Positions 1 to 12,980 of a stretch of DNA of 64,000 nt are shown here, piece after piece. Source of the stretch: Strongylocentrotus droebachiensis (taxonomy: Eukaryota > Echinodermata > Echinoidea > Camarodonta > Strongylocentrotidae). A program made the translations under genes and the position numbers. A model generated the notes under the pieces. That model saw only the letters and a program-made list of their open reading frames with translations. It made no database searches and was not told the origin of the DNA. Every line of letters begins with the position of its first letter. Positions within the stretch are counted from its first letter, which is position 1. The stretch is taken from contig JAVYIG010009896.1 in the NCBI GenBank assembly GCA_035222895.1, positions 1-64,000 of the forward strand. Direction: 5' to 3'.

Positions 1-543
1 TCTCATTTCAGCTCAACCTCTCTCTTTCTCTCTCTCTGTCTCTCTATCTCCCTCATTAGAAAGTCACATTCAGTGGGTGGTTATATCTCTCTCTGTCTCT
101 CTCTGTCTCTCTCTTTCTCTCTTTCTCTCTTTCCTTCTTCTGTTTTCCTATCCTCTCCGGTCAACCTTGTTTAAGGGTGATGGTTCTTTGATGTCATCAA
201 AATAGGTCATCGCTCAATAGCGTCAAAACTTGGATAATTCTTTGTGGGGGAGTATTACAGTATTATGGTGACGATTGCATAGATTTTTAGGAATCAGAAC
301 TTTTCCCGTAAATTGACCTGTAAATACCACAGTGACACATGATGCTTTGAGTTTGACTAAGTTTGTTCACGCATAACGCGCTTCGTTATGCTTGCCTCAC
401 AGAGCTATGGTTTATAAGGGGTTTAGGTGACTTTTTCCTGTATTCATGGTCTTTATAAAATGCTGTTTGTTAATATAGTCTGAAGCATCGTAACTAAACA
501 TTTTGACATTACAATAATTATTATATCATAGTACAGTGACAGC

Positions 544-1000
544 GTGGGACCACCTTCTGGGAGAGGGCACTTCTGTTATCAGGGCACCGATCTTAAAATG
601 ATAAAGAACGGGTCATTATTGTATCGGCCTACTCGTACCTTAAAATCAAGCTCAAAAACATTATTTATTGTCCCTCCCACCTCAACTAAAACATACGGTG
701 GACGTTCTTTTACCCACGCCTCCTCAGTTTTATGGACTGTTCTTCCGGATTCCATGGGAAATCACAAGGATTTAAACAAGTTTAAGATTTATTCAATGTT
801 ACAAGATGTACACCCGTGAACTTAGTGACCAACACTACTGTACGTGTACTTTTTTGCTTCTAAGAGGATTGTCTAATTTGTACTTGTTCTTGTCGTTCTT
901 TCCTTTCTATTATTTTAAAGCGCATAGGCACATGCTATCCTGTAATGTGTTATGCGTTATAAAAGAACTGAGTATTAATATTATTATTATTATTATTAAG
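544..1000 (+). mobile_element. LINE (non-LTR retrotransposon) 3' fragment with (ATT)n tail
   Basis: The frame 544-819 ends with PTRTLKSSSKTLFIVPPTS, K-T-Y-G-G-R-S-F and L-W-T-V-L-P, the typical C-terminal tail of CR1/L2/jockey-like reverse-transcriptase polyproteins (P-T-R-L-R-S, V-P, K-T-Y-G-D-R-S-F, L-W-N-x-L-P). A 3' UTR with an A-rich TTATAAAAGAACTGAG segment and an (ATT)7 run at about 977-997 follows. The upstream part is missing, as expected for 5'-truncated insertions. Confidence 0.7.
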
Positions 1001-1309
1001 TGAGGGGAAGTTATTGGAGGGGTCTCATCATTTTTTCCCCTCTTTTAAAAAATAATGTTTTTATTTACTACTTTGCCATTCTCCTCAGTCTCTGTATCAT
1101 TTGATAAGGGGCACATGCCTCCGACCCCGTGTTGCACGGCCAATAAAGATTCGATACTTAAAGAAGCTGATGCATACAAAGCACCTATAATTGGCTTTTC
1201 TTCAGTCTCACACGTATGTAACTTGATAAAATTCAAACAAATGGAATTCAGAAATGTCTTGGTTTAAGTGTCCAAGCAATGTTTAACTGGCCAATAGGAT
1301 GCATGGCAT

Positions 1310-1700
1310 TGCCTTTAATGGTAAAGACCAGTTATGTTCATGCGATTGCATTGTGAAAGAAACGTTGTGGAATCGATCAGAAAAGGTTGATCATCTAGCA
1401 TATAAGTATTGGTGTGTACTGCAAGGTTCTGGAATCATCAAAATGATAAGAAATGGTAAAGTTACAAGCACTGTACACAGAAAGATGTATACGGGACTAC
1501 GCGCCACGTGCGCGATATTTATCCGGTCCGGATAGAATAATTTACCAAATACATGTATATCAATTAGTAGGCGGTTTCCCGGCAAAATTTGTATCATCAC
1601 GTATTAGTCAAAACATATTATTTCACATGATTGGTAATAAGAGCTTCCATTTCATTTTTTGAGAGGGGGGGCGTTTCCAAAACTGTTCTACACCTTTAAT
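1310..1700. mobile_element. MITE family R1, copy 1
   Basis: About 390 bp. Its ends, CTTTAATGGTAAAGACCAGT and the complement of AACTGTTCTACACCTTTAAT, are diverged inverted repeats. Other copies are at 2560-2757, 25970-26362 and 39127-39330. Shared internal text includes GCGATTGCATTGTGAAAGAA and TTAGTAGGCGGTTTCCCGGC. Non-coding. Confidence 0.65.
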
Positions 1701-1751
1701 CAGAGACATAATTTGAAGACCAAACAAGGCTGTATGATATCTTAGGGACCA

Positions 1752-1925
1752 GCGGCGGATCTAGACTAGAGTGTATAGGGGTACGGTTCGATTCTCCCCG
1801 CGGCGCTAATGTCCTTTGGCAAGGCATTAATTTACATTTACCACTCTCCACCAAGGTATAGTAAATGTGTACCTGAAAACAGTCTTTAAAGGATGTTGGC
1901 CTTTATACCTTTAGTACACAATTCA
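1752..1925 (+). mobile_element. tRNA-derived SINE fragment
   Basis: Contains a B-box-like GGTTCGATTCT and the family core CTAATGTCCTTTGGCAAGGC, then ACATTTACCACTCTCCACC. The same core recurs at 19.7, 23.4, 51.5, 59.6 and 61.7 kb. The A-box end is replaced by a GGCGGATCTAG junction. Confidence 0.55.
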
Positions 1926-2400
1926 TTTGGGAGGAAATGGTCTTTATACACAGGTGGTATTTTTTTACAAGTTATCGCTAAAGCAGGTTTCATCGTATAT
2001 TATTTGGTTGACTGTCTGTGTGGTGCCAGTTTCTCGAATCCATCATAAGTCTAAGTTCACCGACACCCCATTGAAACAAGTGCTAATTTCAATACACGCG
2101 TTTCAATGGAATAGGGGGTACAATTGTCCTTCTGACGATTTGGTGAAACGCTGCCCTGGTGACGATCCCATCGTCGTGATGGGGGTATCGATAATCTCGA
2201 GTCATAATAAGTCAAATGGTAAGGAGCTAAGTGGCGCCAATCACTCAGGTATTTTCCTCGTGACTGGTTCAGCCATCAACTTCAATATCAAAGCGACACA
2301 CACCCAGACAGCAATGATCTCAAAGAGGAATTCAAGGCTAAAGTGGACCCTGGTAAGATGCAGGATGGTTCTAAGGAGACAGGTGGATGAACATTAAAGA
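1926..2400 (+). other. Unrecognised 156-codon open frame, probably not a gene
   Basis: A frame from 1927 to 2397 is longer than most here and is not low-complexity, but it has no motif or domain I know and lies between a SINE fragment and a MITE fragment. It may be part of a mobile element or a chance ORF. Confidence 0.15.
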
Positions 2401-2559
2401 TATAAACCGGTATAGTGGTAAAATTGCGGTTCAAGGGTTTTGGTGCAAAATATCCATTCAATGTTGTTTAAATATTGCCTTCAGGTGTTAGATAGCAATA
2501 CTTCAACCTAAATTCGCAAAAAAGAGAAATATACGCCCAAATGTTCAATGTTGAAGTAC

Positions 2560-2757
2560 ATTCGCGATATCTATTCAGGCCGGATTGATATGATAATTTA
2601 CCAAATATTTCAATTAGTAGGGCGGTTTCCCGGCAAAATTGTTCTCATCACGTATTAGTCAAAACATATTCTTTCACATGATTGGTAATAAGAGCTTCCA
2701 TTTCATTTTTTGAGAGGGGGGGGGGGGGCGTTTCCAAAACTGGTCTATACCTTTAAG
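2560..2757. mobile_element. MITE family R1, copy 2 (3' half only)
   Basis: Matches the right half of the 1310-1700 element: ATAATTTACCAAATA, TTAGTAGGGCGGTTTCCCGG, GAGCTTCCATTTCATTTTTT, a longer G run and the same CTTTAA end. The left half is absent. Confidence 0.6.
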
Positions 2758-2759
2758 TA

Positions 2760-3950
2760 TGGCGAAAGGACATCAGCAAAATGTAATATATTTGTTTATG
2801 TAATAACCTAAGCTCAAAAGGGCAAATCGAACAAGTCTTATTCCCTACTGAGTAGTGTAGTTAATTGAAACGATCGATTGGCTATTATGACGTACAAGTT
2901 TTGTAAAATCTATTCCGAAAAAGAACGTGATTTGAACCCCCCCTCCCCCCTATATTATCCAGAGTCATCATGATCATTTCGAGATATTCCTTTCATTATT
3001 ATATTGAGGGTTGGGAGACATCTGCCAACACATGAATTCTTTTGTTACGAAAACAATCTAGATAACTTTGTAAACTACTCAATGTGTTATCTTGGCATAG
3101 AAAATGTTTGATTTCGATAGTCTGGCTCTTATTCATACAGGACACCATCATAGCCGAGACAACCTGCAAATAGGGATCTAGGACAGTTACCAAATATAAT
3201 ATATTCCAAGAGCCTCTTGCATTAGATGCTCTATGAGAGTCATGATATTTTCATAATAACATTCCCAGTTCAATCCGTCACAGTTAAAATGATCTGCTTA
3301 TGATAATCAAAAATCAAGCAAGCGTATTGTGAATGTTGAAGAAGAACAGAAAAAGCGACGAATGTTCACGAATGTTCGACAAAATGAATTGAAAGTACTT
3401 AATTGTGATCAACCAACCATTACGGTTGAGCATCGTTCAAAAAATATATTTTCTATTTTTCTTTAAATTGAAATCCATGTTGAGTTGCTGCAATACATTA
3501 CTAATAATAATACATTATTATTGGCTTCTTATAACGAGCACATGCAGATCCTTCAAGCTACCGCTCATGTTGCCAAACATTCTTGGATATGCATGTATCT
3601 ATTCTGTTCTGAATGGCACACATAGAAACATGAAATTGGGTCAACATTGTTTTTCTTCTCGAGGAATACGAGGAAAAGGTGAACTGGAGCATGAAGGACA
3701 TAAAAGCGGGATGCTTAATTAGGACATGAAGGGAGCTTTTACAACTACAGCGCATATCACATAGAATTATTGGGTGACTGATTCTAATGAGCTTTTGATA
3801 AAACAAAGGGATTATCGGTAGTTATGTTATTGCACTTTGTGAAAATGTTTTTAATAAAAAGTGCAGCTAGACTGCACGTGATGTAATAACGACAGCACCC
3901 ACCTTCCGTCGAGTAAGAACGAGATTAAAATGGAACACGATTGCACTTAT
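2760..3950. other. AT-rich unique sequence, nothing recognised
   Basis: Apart from a C-rich run near 2938-2950, I see no gene, repeat family or RNA. Short ORFs here (such as 3405-3722) look like chance frames. Confidence 0.4.
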
Positions 3951-3951
3951 T

Positions 3952-4052
3952 TCGGAAAGTCAACTAAAGGGCGCTTTCGATAACCTATTGTACATTCTAT
4001 CATGCAATACCATGTTCGGATAACATAATACGTCATTGTCATGTGAGCACAA
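3952..4052 (+). repeat. Dispersed direct repeat, unit 1
   Basis: About 100 bp (TTTCGGAAAGTCAACTAAAG through TGTCATGTGAGCACAAT) recurs at 4375-4471 with an internal gap and few mismatches, so it is a local duplication about 420 bp apart. Confidence 0.75.
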
Positions 4053-4374
4053 TAAGGGAGTTTACAGATAGCACATGGTACAAATGACCCCAAATATCCA
4101 CAGATCTTTTACACATGGAGAAGTTCCACTTTGAACATATTAGAATAATAACTGCCAAAGTCCTAGATGTGCTTCATGAATACCTTTTGTTTGACCTCTT
4201 GAAAAGAATATTTCCACCTGCGTATCATATAATGTACCGTTGGTGCATAAATGAATAATGTTACATAACTTTCATGAGCGCATATCCAGTATTCATCTCT
4301 GTGGGTTTTACCATTTTGGTACAAATGACCTTCATCTGCCCATGCGCAGATTGCATCTGTGAACTGGCTTATTA

Positions 4375-4471
4375 TTTCGAAAAGTCAACTAAAGGGCGCT
4401 TTCCAAGTACATTCCATCATGCAATACCAAGTTCGGATAACATAATACGTCATTGTCATGTGAGCACAATT
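4375..4471 (+). repeat. Dispersed direct repeat, unit 2
   Basis: Second copy of the 3952-4052 sequence. It lacks about 8 bases after GGGCGCTTTC and differs at a few sites. Confidence 0.75.
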
Positions 4472-4479
4472 CAAACGGT

Positions 4480-6215
4480 GTCGCACAAGACTATTGACAT
4501 TGCCCTAAGTATGTTGTGGGCACTTCGTGATCTGAACAATACTTTTGTGCCCATCCTCTATTTATCCTTGCAACTTGATATTTGAATATTAAATGTCAAG
4601 AATGCAAACCAATACATGTATAAAGGTTAACCATTATTGTGTTAACCTACACCTAACAAGCATTGCTTTCAAGTAGGTTCGTTTTTTCATTTCCTTTAAC
4701 CAAAACGTTTTGCATTACAAGACTAAAAACAATGTCTAAGTTATTTCAATGCTAATTTCTGTTATATCATTACGTTTATTATAATTGTCAGTCATTGTTT
4801 ATATCATGTGGAAAGAAATGAAAATAAATTCGCTCTGTATAGAGCCCCTACTACTACTAATAAGTGAATGTACAAATAACGACACCCTGAACAAAGTTTT
4901 CTAGGACGCACGGGTAGTGAATTTAACCAAAACATTTAACAATTCAATTTATATTGAATTAGACAATGGTCATGTAGGTTTATCTGTGTAAATGACACTT
5001 TCTGTTTGAAGGAGGCCGACAAAATAATGTATCTTCAAGTTTGACCGTGACTCTGCTTATGTCACTATACCAGGCAGGATGATGCTGATACAACCAAGAC
5101 ATTGATTAGAGATACAATTGTTTTGCTACTCTTCGTCCTGTAGAATTTTCGCATCGCAAAATTAAACCAGCCTTCGTGTAGTCGTGGGTATAATATGCTC
5201 CTGTCTCAATGTTAACTCTCCATTTCAGTCCATGAAAGAAAACTTGTGTGCAAGCGAAGCGAGCGAGATGAAAATATATTAACAATTCTTTTTGATGATG
5301 TTGGCTTTTTTGGTGATTCGTTTTGTATATATTTCGAAAAATTGGTTTCAAAGCCTTCGAGTGTTATGGGGGGGGGGGGAAGGGGAGGGGGGTAAAAGGA
5401 CATAACTTTTTGTTTTGTCCAGTTTTTGAGGAAAAATTTCGGAACGACTCAGCCAGCCGCTGAATAAGCGGGGGGGGGGGGTAAGAGCACTTTTTTTTTA
5501 CCCGGAGATTGGAAAATTACGTCGTCAGATATTTCGTTCAGTGGCTTGGGGGAGGGAGGATTTTTTTTAACAATTAAACACCCCCCCCCCCCCCCCCCCT
5601 TGCGTACGCGCCTTTTTGGGAGTAGTTCATAACTCCAAGATCATTACCATGATGAATGATTTAAGTGCAGGATTCGTTCGGGGTCGTTTGTCCTAAAATC
5701 GTCGCCATTGGTATATTTTAGAAATATACACTCTGTAGGACCTACTCGCCTGGACCGGGTTAAAGGTTTCGATTAAGTTAACCTATCCTACCTTAATCGT
5801 TTTTATTTATACTAGATTGTAAGGTATGATTAATTTGATGTTACAGATAAATAAAATACAATTGCAGCAGGAGTGGAAATGCTAAGCTATCTACTTTTGA
5901 TTGAAAGCTGATTATTGTCAGGTCCCTGGCTTCGCTGTTGATACTTAATGAGGGACTATACATTAACTTTGACATGTCCTTGGTCCCACATCATTATGCT
6001 CCTGCGACAATTACACCTCGCTTAATTCTGTCGAATGTATAGGATTGGTGTTACTGTTCCAATAGGGTTTTGTGTACGGTTTAGGTAAGGGTTTTTGTAA
6101 GAGTTATGACAACGTACACCGTTATGTCTGCGGTTCAATTAGGAAATCATTGAATCCATAGTGAATCCATTGAATTGGGTGGAGAAAGTTAGCCGTGGAG
6201 CCATCTTCACCGGAA
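4480..6215. other. No gene; homopolymer runs near 5370-5600
   Basis: AT-rich sequence without recognisable coding potential. Poly-G at about 5369-5378 and 5469-5481 and poly-C at about 5579-5598, with a GCGTACGCGCC junction, resemble the ends of transposable elements elsewhere in the window. Confidence 0.4.
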
Positions 6216-6870
6216 CATAATGCCTTTAAAAATGGAGCCGACATGTTGGCGGAGAATATTAATTAATTCCATGGAAGTCTACCCTCAATTGTTAAACAGT
6301 GGCAATATTCATAGTTCTGTGACCCGAAGCATAATTACCAAGACTCGCACTATCAAAAAAGGTTGCAAACGATTACACTTCCTCATCCGATATTAATTGG
6401 CAGAGCACACACCATTAATTTGTTATGGTAAAATTCTGTTCAATATCACAGAATTAAGTTTCGTGTGTTAACGCTTCCTCACTAATCTACCTCATTCGAT
6501 ATTTTTTGGCAGAGTATACATCATTTATGGTAAAATTATTTTCAATGTCACAGAATTAAGTTTCATATGTTCACGCTTCCTTCCAAATATTCTTAAGAAC
6601 TGAGCCGACACCTTGACCAGACACGTTGGCGGACAACATTAAATATATCCATGAAAGTATACACTCAACTTTAACAGTGGCATGATCATAGATCTGTGAC
6701 CCGAACAATTGGCATGATAAATAATAGATAAAGGGGACCGACGGCTTTATGTCTTCTCCGAGGAACTTGGTAATGAGGATTAATGTTGTACTGGTTGTAC
6801 CGAGCACAAAGAGGCATGTGTAGAATTAAGTTACAAATGTAAACGGTGCCTACCAAATATTCGTTCTGTA
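6215..6870 (+). repeat. Diverged tandem duplication, about 330-bp unit
   Basis: GAGCCGACATGTTGGCGGAG, CAGTGGC and TCTGTGACCCGAA, then CACAGAATTAAGTTTC, occur in the same order at about 6235-6480 and 6600-6570 onward into 6850; a third partial unit (AGAATTAAGTTACAAATGT) is near 6823. Units are clearly diverged, so this is an old duplication. Confidence 0.55.
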
Positions 6871-7620
6871 CTGGTCATACCAACCAGAAAGAGCGCAATT
6901 ATTATCTCATCAATTCCGTTAACTGCCACTTAACTCCACCGATATCACGCTCTTCCGTAAAAGGGATTTCGTTGCTTCCTCTCGCGTTGCATAATTAAGT
7001 AATGGGTCGTGCATCCGGCGAGGGGAAGAGCGAAAATTTTCTCTGACATTTCGAGCAAATTAATCCGAAGTGAACATGATCATGCTAAGCTCTAGAGATC
7101 ATTAAAACAAATCATAATCGGTATGTTGGCCAAGGTGATGAGTCGATAAGCCGGCGCGTGAAGATGATAATGCTACGCTCCTTTGATTGGAGGTATAGTG
7201 GGGCGTATAAAGTTCCATGGCATCCTGAAATTCCAAGTGATTAAGGCGTAGGTCCACCTAAGGTATATGATAATCATACATGCAATGTACATAGAATTCC
7301 TCAAAATTCCATCTATAAAAGCTCTCTTTTTTTGCAAAACAATACGTTCCTCTATATACTGGTATGTGTCATTTGAATAAATACATGATTCAAATGCGGT
7401 ATGACATTATTCTAATGATGTATCTATATATTTCTTTCTTTTTCATTCAGTTAATTACATTGACTTAAAAAATCATTTCCGTTGACCGTTAACGAAAGCC
7501 GTAATTTTGTCATGATCCACTCCATCGCACAACACCCACTTTTCAGCTACTTTTCCTCATATTTCTAACATGAGGGTATATGAAGAGCATTCGTTTTACA
7601 GGGGACCTTTCAACTACAAT
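6870..7620. other. AT-rich sequence, nothing recognised
   Basis: No gene, RNA or repeat family identified. Confidence 0.35.
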
Positions 7621-7633
7621 ATTTATCTTAGCT

Positions 7634-8300
7634 CAGTGGCGGATCCAGGGGTGGGCCGAAACGGCCGCGGCCCCCCCTATTGGCGGCGCAAAAAAATTGA
7701 GAAGGAAAAAAGAGGAATAAAAAAAGAAAGAAAAAAGAAAGAAAAAAAAGGGGGGAAAATAGGAGAAGATAAAAGAAAAGAGAAGAAAAAAGAAAAGAAA
7801 AGAGAGAGAGTTCAAAAAAGAGGAAAGAAAAAGAAGAGAGGAGCCGGGAGAAAGAAAGACAACGAAATGGCACTAAAAATTAGTGACAGTAACGACGAAT
7901 AAGGGAAAGACAAGGGGAGGGGGGGGTGCGTGAAGGCGGATGCATTGAGGGGAGGGGGAGGGGTGACTGGCCGTATTCTTATTTTTAGGTTATGCGAAAC
8001 TGAGTCGGAATTATGCTTCTTTTCAAAAAAAATCTTAGCATGCTTGTTTATGTTAAGCCGTAGTGCATGAAAAGGTTAGTGTAGAAACACTTCTGAAAAG
8101 GCCGCGCCCGGCCCCTCCAAAGAACGGCAGAATGGTAATCTATAAATTATGGGGTCATTCTTGATGGCTTGGGAGTCGTTATTAAGGAGGGGGCCGGCCA
8201 TACTCAAATGGTAGTGACGGTAACGATGGATAATGGAATAAGGAGGAAGGGATGCACATGCAGGCGCGTACGCAGGGGGGGGGGGTCGAACACCCCCCTC
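7634..8300. mobile_element. Transposable-element debris with GGCGGATCCAG end and purine-rich core
   Basis: Starts AGTGGCGGATCCAGG followed by a C run, an end type also seen (complemented) at 17236 and 19142. A (GA/A)-rich tract fills 7685-7870. The text from about 7865 to 8260 (GTGACGGTAACGATGGAT, GCCGCGCCCGGCCCCT) recurs diverged at 13350-13530. A GCGCGTACGCAGGGGGG junction closes it near 8283. Confidence 0.5.
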
Positions 8301-8602
8301 AAATTTTTGTCAAGTTGTCAAGTTGGTCCTGATGTGTATAATGCGTAGACCAGGGGTTCTCAAACTTTTTCTTTGACGGTCCAGAAGCGATTTCTATGAA
8401 AGCTGTAAGGTCCGAAATGACACTTGTATACTGAAGATAATGAGGCTTGTTTTTGGTCTATATCTGATCCAAGGAGAATTGTTACAGTTAAAAAAAAACA
8501 GAACCGCCAGTGCTTCCACTCGTTTAAATAGAGTTTCCTGAAAAATAACACCCAATATCCTGGAATTTTCTTAAAACTTTCAAAATGCCTCTTACGTGGA
8601 TT
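8300..8602. other. Nothing recognised
   Basis: AT-rich interval between two element remnants; no coding or repeat signal. Confidence 0.3.
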
Positions 8603-9680
8603 TCTTATTTTGATGAATCGCTATGACGTTTTAATATATATTGATTATTGAGTGGGCTTATTTTGCTTTCTAATGGATCCATACAACATGGCAGAGCTTG
8701 AGAGGCCTGGCAGAGACAAAAAGAGGTTATTTCTAAAATGAAATGAAAGGGCTATTTGACTTTCAAGAGAGAAAATTGTCTATAAGAGAGGAAGAGAGGT
8801 TATTTCTAAAATGAAATGAAAGGGCTCTTGTCAAATAGCCCTTTCATTTCATTTTTTCTCTCGAAATAAACTCTCTTTCTCTCTTATAGACAATTTTATG
8901 AGATGGAATCTTCAATCTGAAGCCTTTTTGTGCTCTTTGAAAATGGTACACTGAATGGGGGCAGTGCAATTTAAATTTCAAGGGATGGATTAGAGTTTTT
9001 ATCGCTCTTGAAAGTCAAATAGCTCTTTCATTTCATTTTAGAAATAAACTCTAATACATCCCTTGATATTTAAATTGCGCTTCCCCTATTGTGTCCTCTT
9101 TTTAAAGAGCACAACAGAGCCCTCAGATTAGGCAGCAAGTAGCAAAACAAACCCGTAACACTGGATACAACATTCAATGGGATGATGCCCACATCATTGA
9201 GTTTGAAACGCACTTCTGGTCAAGAATGGTAGAAGAAGCATCTGCATAAAAAGGATGAATCCTTCACTGAATAGGGATTCTTGCTATACACTTTTACCTT
9301 TGTGTAAATAATAAAAGGTCCACGGGCGTGGTTGTTAGAAGCTTAAACTACATAAAACTCTCTCCAATTTTGCAGGGGGAGAGCCTTTGCAGGGAGTCTT
9401 TAATAATAAAAGGGATAAATCCTTCACTGAATAGGGATTCTTGCTATATGTTACCTTTTTTCGCTCCAGTGATCTCGAGACAGCAAGAAATTGTGTAAAT
9501 AATTTGCTGTTGCCGGGAGTCTTGCATGGGGCGCAGCCCCAGGAAGTTCTTGAACTTAAAAAATTAGGAAATTCCAAATAGTCGTCATGAGCGATAGAAA
9601 TTGTAATTTCCTCCTTGAGAGTCACATAACCCCTTTCATTTCATTTTAGAATTTAACCTCTATTTCTCTCTTAAAGACAA
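8603..9680 (+). mobile_element. Element A copy 1, Penelope-like-element remnant
   Basis: About 1.08 kb matching 17461-18476 along its whole length (start ATGAATCGCTATGACGTTTT; end CCCCTTTCATTTCATTTTAG). Inside are several copies, direct and inverted, of AAATGAAATGAAAGGGCT; 8808-8826 and 8837-8854 form a tight hairpin. It contains a short coding relic at 9104-9249. Confidence 0.65.
9104..9249 (+). pseudogene. Relic of GIY-YIG-type endonuclease C-terminal region (Penelope-like)
   Basis: KEHNRALRLGSK followed, after a one-base frame change near the TAG, by QVAKQTRNTGYNIQWDDAHI and a final F-W-S-R-M-V-E-E-A-S-A before TAA. The order K-x-H, R-x-G, A-x-x-T-G-x-x-I-x-W-x-x-A-x-I-x-x-x-E, then a basic patch, is the usual end of Penelope-like element GIY-YIG domains. 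Frameshifted and truncated, so not functional. The family call rests on motif layout only. Confidence 0.45.
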
Positions 9681-9799
9681 TTTCATATAACTTCTGTTTT
9701 CGTATTGTTGTACTTTCGTCCGCAGACTACTTAAGCACAATCATGTCGAGCCAACTCAGTCGGAAATGTAATATGTAGGCCTAAGTGTAAAGTTAAGTT

Positions 9800-9875
9800 T
9801 CATTTTCTTCCTTTTTTTTCTTTCTTTCTTTCTCTCTCTCCCTCTCTCTGTCTCTCTCCTTTTCCTCTGTCTTCT
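9800..9875 (+). repeat. (TC)n-rich simple repeat
   Basis: Pyrimidine tract of TTTC and TC units. Confidence 0.7.
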
Positions 9876-10710
9876 TTTTTAAAAACATTATTCTTTCTTT
9901 TCTTCTCATTTTTCTGTGTGTGACATGCGTCACGCATACGTCTATCAATGTCTTAATATGGTAGATTTACATTTTGATGTTTCCCTTTGTAGGTGCACCT
10001 TATATTCCAGAAAGTGCCCTATTTTGATGGTGCCCCCCCCCCCCCCATGTATTGATCTCGATAAATAAATAACTTTCTCATTAATTCTATTTCCAATATA
10101 TCTAATACTTGCACTAGTCTCCAATTTAAAAAAAAATCGTCTACTTTCTCTCAAGACAACATTATATAAAGGATTCATTAATGCAAGGCTATCTCGCGAG
10201 TAATCTCTCAATTTCTAACTGCCTGCTTTCCTCATCTCCCAGTCTCCCTTGCTTTAATATTCCTCGTTACTTCCTTCCAATTGAACTCCAATTTAATTGA
10301 TGTTATACACTGTATCTATTCTTCAACTACAGGTAGATGCAAATGTTACTCAAAATCCATTATATAAATCACACTCAGGATACAGCCAATTGACGAGAAT
10401 TGCTTCAATCTATATTTTACATGTATCATTTATATAATGGTTTTACAATGGCTATGGTGATGAGTTGTCTAGGTAACATGTTGATGTGTTTGTTAAAATG
10501 TATTACCATGGTGCACCTACTTGGTTACAAAAAACAAAAAAAATGTGTATGTATTAACGTAAGTTCGTGCCTTTACATATCACAGTAGAAATCAATGTTT
10601 TATATTTGATGCATAATAATATTAATATTTGGAGATTAGAAACACAAACAGTTTCCACAACCGTTCAAGTGTTTCAAGAAAAAGTTAAGCAAACTTTCTC
10701 CTGGATGTAA

Positions 10711-10845
10711 ATTCACACTAGCGTATAGCACTAGCGAGCTCTCCGATCCAGGCTAGACTCTTCGCGAGCGGTTTCATTAGAATTTTAAGCGGTTTCATTG
10801 GAATTAATCGAGAAATTCCCCTCGCTAGCGTGTAAATAAAAAATA
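10711..10845. mobile_element. Small inverted-repeat element (MITE-like)
   Basis: TTCACACTAGCG on the left pairs with CGCTAGCGTGTAAAT on the right; internal repeats of GCGGTTTCATTRGAATT. It abuts the 10851 terminal repeat. Confidence 0.4.
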
Positions 10846-11603
10846 CGCCGGTGTGACTGCAGATCTTGTTACCTTGGCGGATCGTGTTCTCGGAAAAAAA
10901 TCTGCCTAGCAGATATCGTGATCAGCAGCGGATATCGTACTCGCTACAACCAAATCTGCCGTTAGTGAACACGGCGGATAATGTGCATTGGCAGATTTTG
11001 TTCCTATATAGCTACAGGCAGTGGCGAACCTGGCATACCGCGTCAGGGGGGGGGGGGAGGTTTTTGGGGGGAGGGTTTTCCCCCCTCCCACGGTATTTTG
11101 ATGTTTGCGATCGCGCGATTTCATGCATACCCGTACCTTACTTATGTTTTGTTGATTTGAAAAGTCTTCATAATTCGAAAAAAATTGTTTTATTGGGAGG
11201 GGGAGTTAGGGTTAGGGGTGTGACACCCAAATTTGCTGCCAACTTTTAAGGGTGGGACGTCATCCAAACTTGCCGATTAACAAATGCATAGCATCTACCA
11301 CCCTCCTTCCCTATCCTAAATGTTAATTATTCCATGGTTTAATTATAGGCTCTTATCAAATTAAAAAACCTTTTGAAGTAATCATTACCCCCTATAATAT
11401 TGAAACATGCAACTAATTTGTTTCTACATCGTGATCGACCTCAAAACAAATACAAAAAAGTAATTAGCCCCCTTTTTGTATCTGAATCCACATTATCAGT
11501 GATAAAAAATAATCATGCGAGCGCGAGGCATTACGAACTGATTTTTCCCTCAACAGTGACAGGAACTGGGCTTATGAAGCCCTTCAAAATTTCTGTCGAC
11601 AAA

Positions 11604-11884
11604 TGCGTCACTCTTTTCCTTTTTCCTTCCCTACTTCTTTCATTTTTTTTTTCTCTCTCTCTCTCTCTCTCTCTCCTTTTTTCTTTCTCTTTTTCTTTCC
11701 TTTCTTTCCCTTTTTTCTTCTTTTCTTTCTTTTTCTTTTTCTTTCCTTTCGTTTCCCTTTTCTCTTTTCTTCTTTTCTTTCTTTTTCTTTTCCTTCCTTT
11801 CTTTTCCCTTTTCTCTTTTCTTCTTTTCTTTCTCTTTCTTTTTCGTCGGGGGGGGGGGGCAATCCGGCCCCTCCCCCCCCCCCC
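11604..11884 (+). repeat. Polypyrimidine tract with flanking G and C runs
   Basis: About 240 bp of TTTC/TC units followed by a 10-base G run and a 14-base C run. It makes long spurious reading frames on both strands. Confidence 0.85.
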
Positions 11885-11999
11885 ATAGGTACGCTAGTGG
11901 CTACAGGACATGGTCTGATAAATTCTATCGTGAATAACATGGCGGATTGCTAGACTTAAATTGTCTGATTTGTTCGTATTGGACATCGAATCTGTAGGC

Positions 12000-12980
12000 T
12001 ATTCCGAAAAGCATCCCCCTTTATTGCATTGACGCCCACAGGCGACAAAGCCTTGTTGTCTCTCTTTCTTCTTGTCCATTCTTCTTGTCCATATCGATCT
12101 AATTTTATGTTAAAACCAGCATAATTGACATTTTGGCATTTTTGTTTTATTTATGCCCGAGTGGGTCTAATGGCCTCTAGAGGCCTATACATAAGACCTC
12201 CTCCCCAACTGCTGTTTTAACAGAAATAAATCATAATTTAATTACGTATTTATTTCATTTCATTAAACATTTTTCCTGTGATCCAGTCTCTGTGCTTTTT
12301 CATTTTCTTTCTTTTCATTTATAACTAAAATGAAGGCAGATATGGGAAGGGTCATGATTGGTCAGAGCAAATTGACGTGTTTGTTTGGAATCTTTCAAAC
12401 TTTTGTATTACTGCATTTGTTAGCCAAGAAAACCTTTTAGAATAAAACAACCTGACTCCCATAGTAGCGTTTTAAACATTGGTAAGCCCCCCCCCCCCCA
12501 AAAAAAAAAAAAACAGATTCCTTTGATTTTATATGATAAATTGCATGAAATAGAAATTATCAACGGCTTCGATCATTTCTTTAAAAATAGATTTATAAGC
12601 TAATAAAACAATATAGACCTAATAAACTTAAATTTGTTTTACCCCTATTTTCAAACTATTCTCGAATCCTTACAGAGTATAATTATTTTGCCACCTTTAG
12701 AAGTTGTCCGCATCCAATAGACGAAAAGGATTATATTGTATTTCTTTATCAATTTAAAATTTGCCATTACTGTGCATCCCTTACAGATTTATAACATTTT
12801 TTTTTATTCGGTTGTACTGATTACGAAACTTGAATTGTGGGGCCGGGGGGGGGGTGATCGAGGCTCTTTGCATCATCCCATATCCTCCCTTCATTTTTTT
12901 TTTTTGGGGGGGGGGAGTGAACTTTAAGGTCACTCTACATGATAGAAAAAACAGATTTTAAATATCATAAACTATTTTCT
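12000..12980. other. AT-rich interior with homopolymer runs, no gene
   Basis: Poly-C then poly-A at about 12487-12513 and G runs at 12844 and 12906. No coding or structured feature recognised. Confidence 0.35.

Noticed and set aside
11400..11953. Long Phe/Ser/Pro frames and the Lys/Glu/Arg antisense frame
   Set aside because: All come from the pyrimidine tract at 11604-11846.
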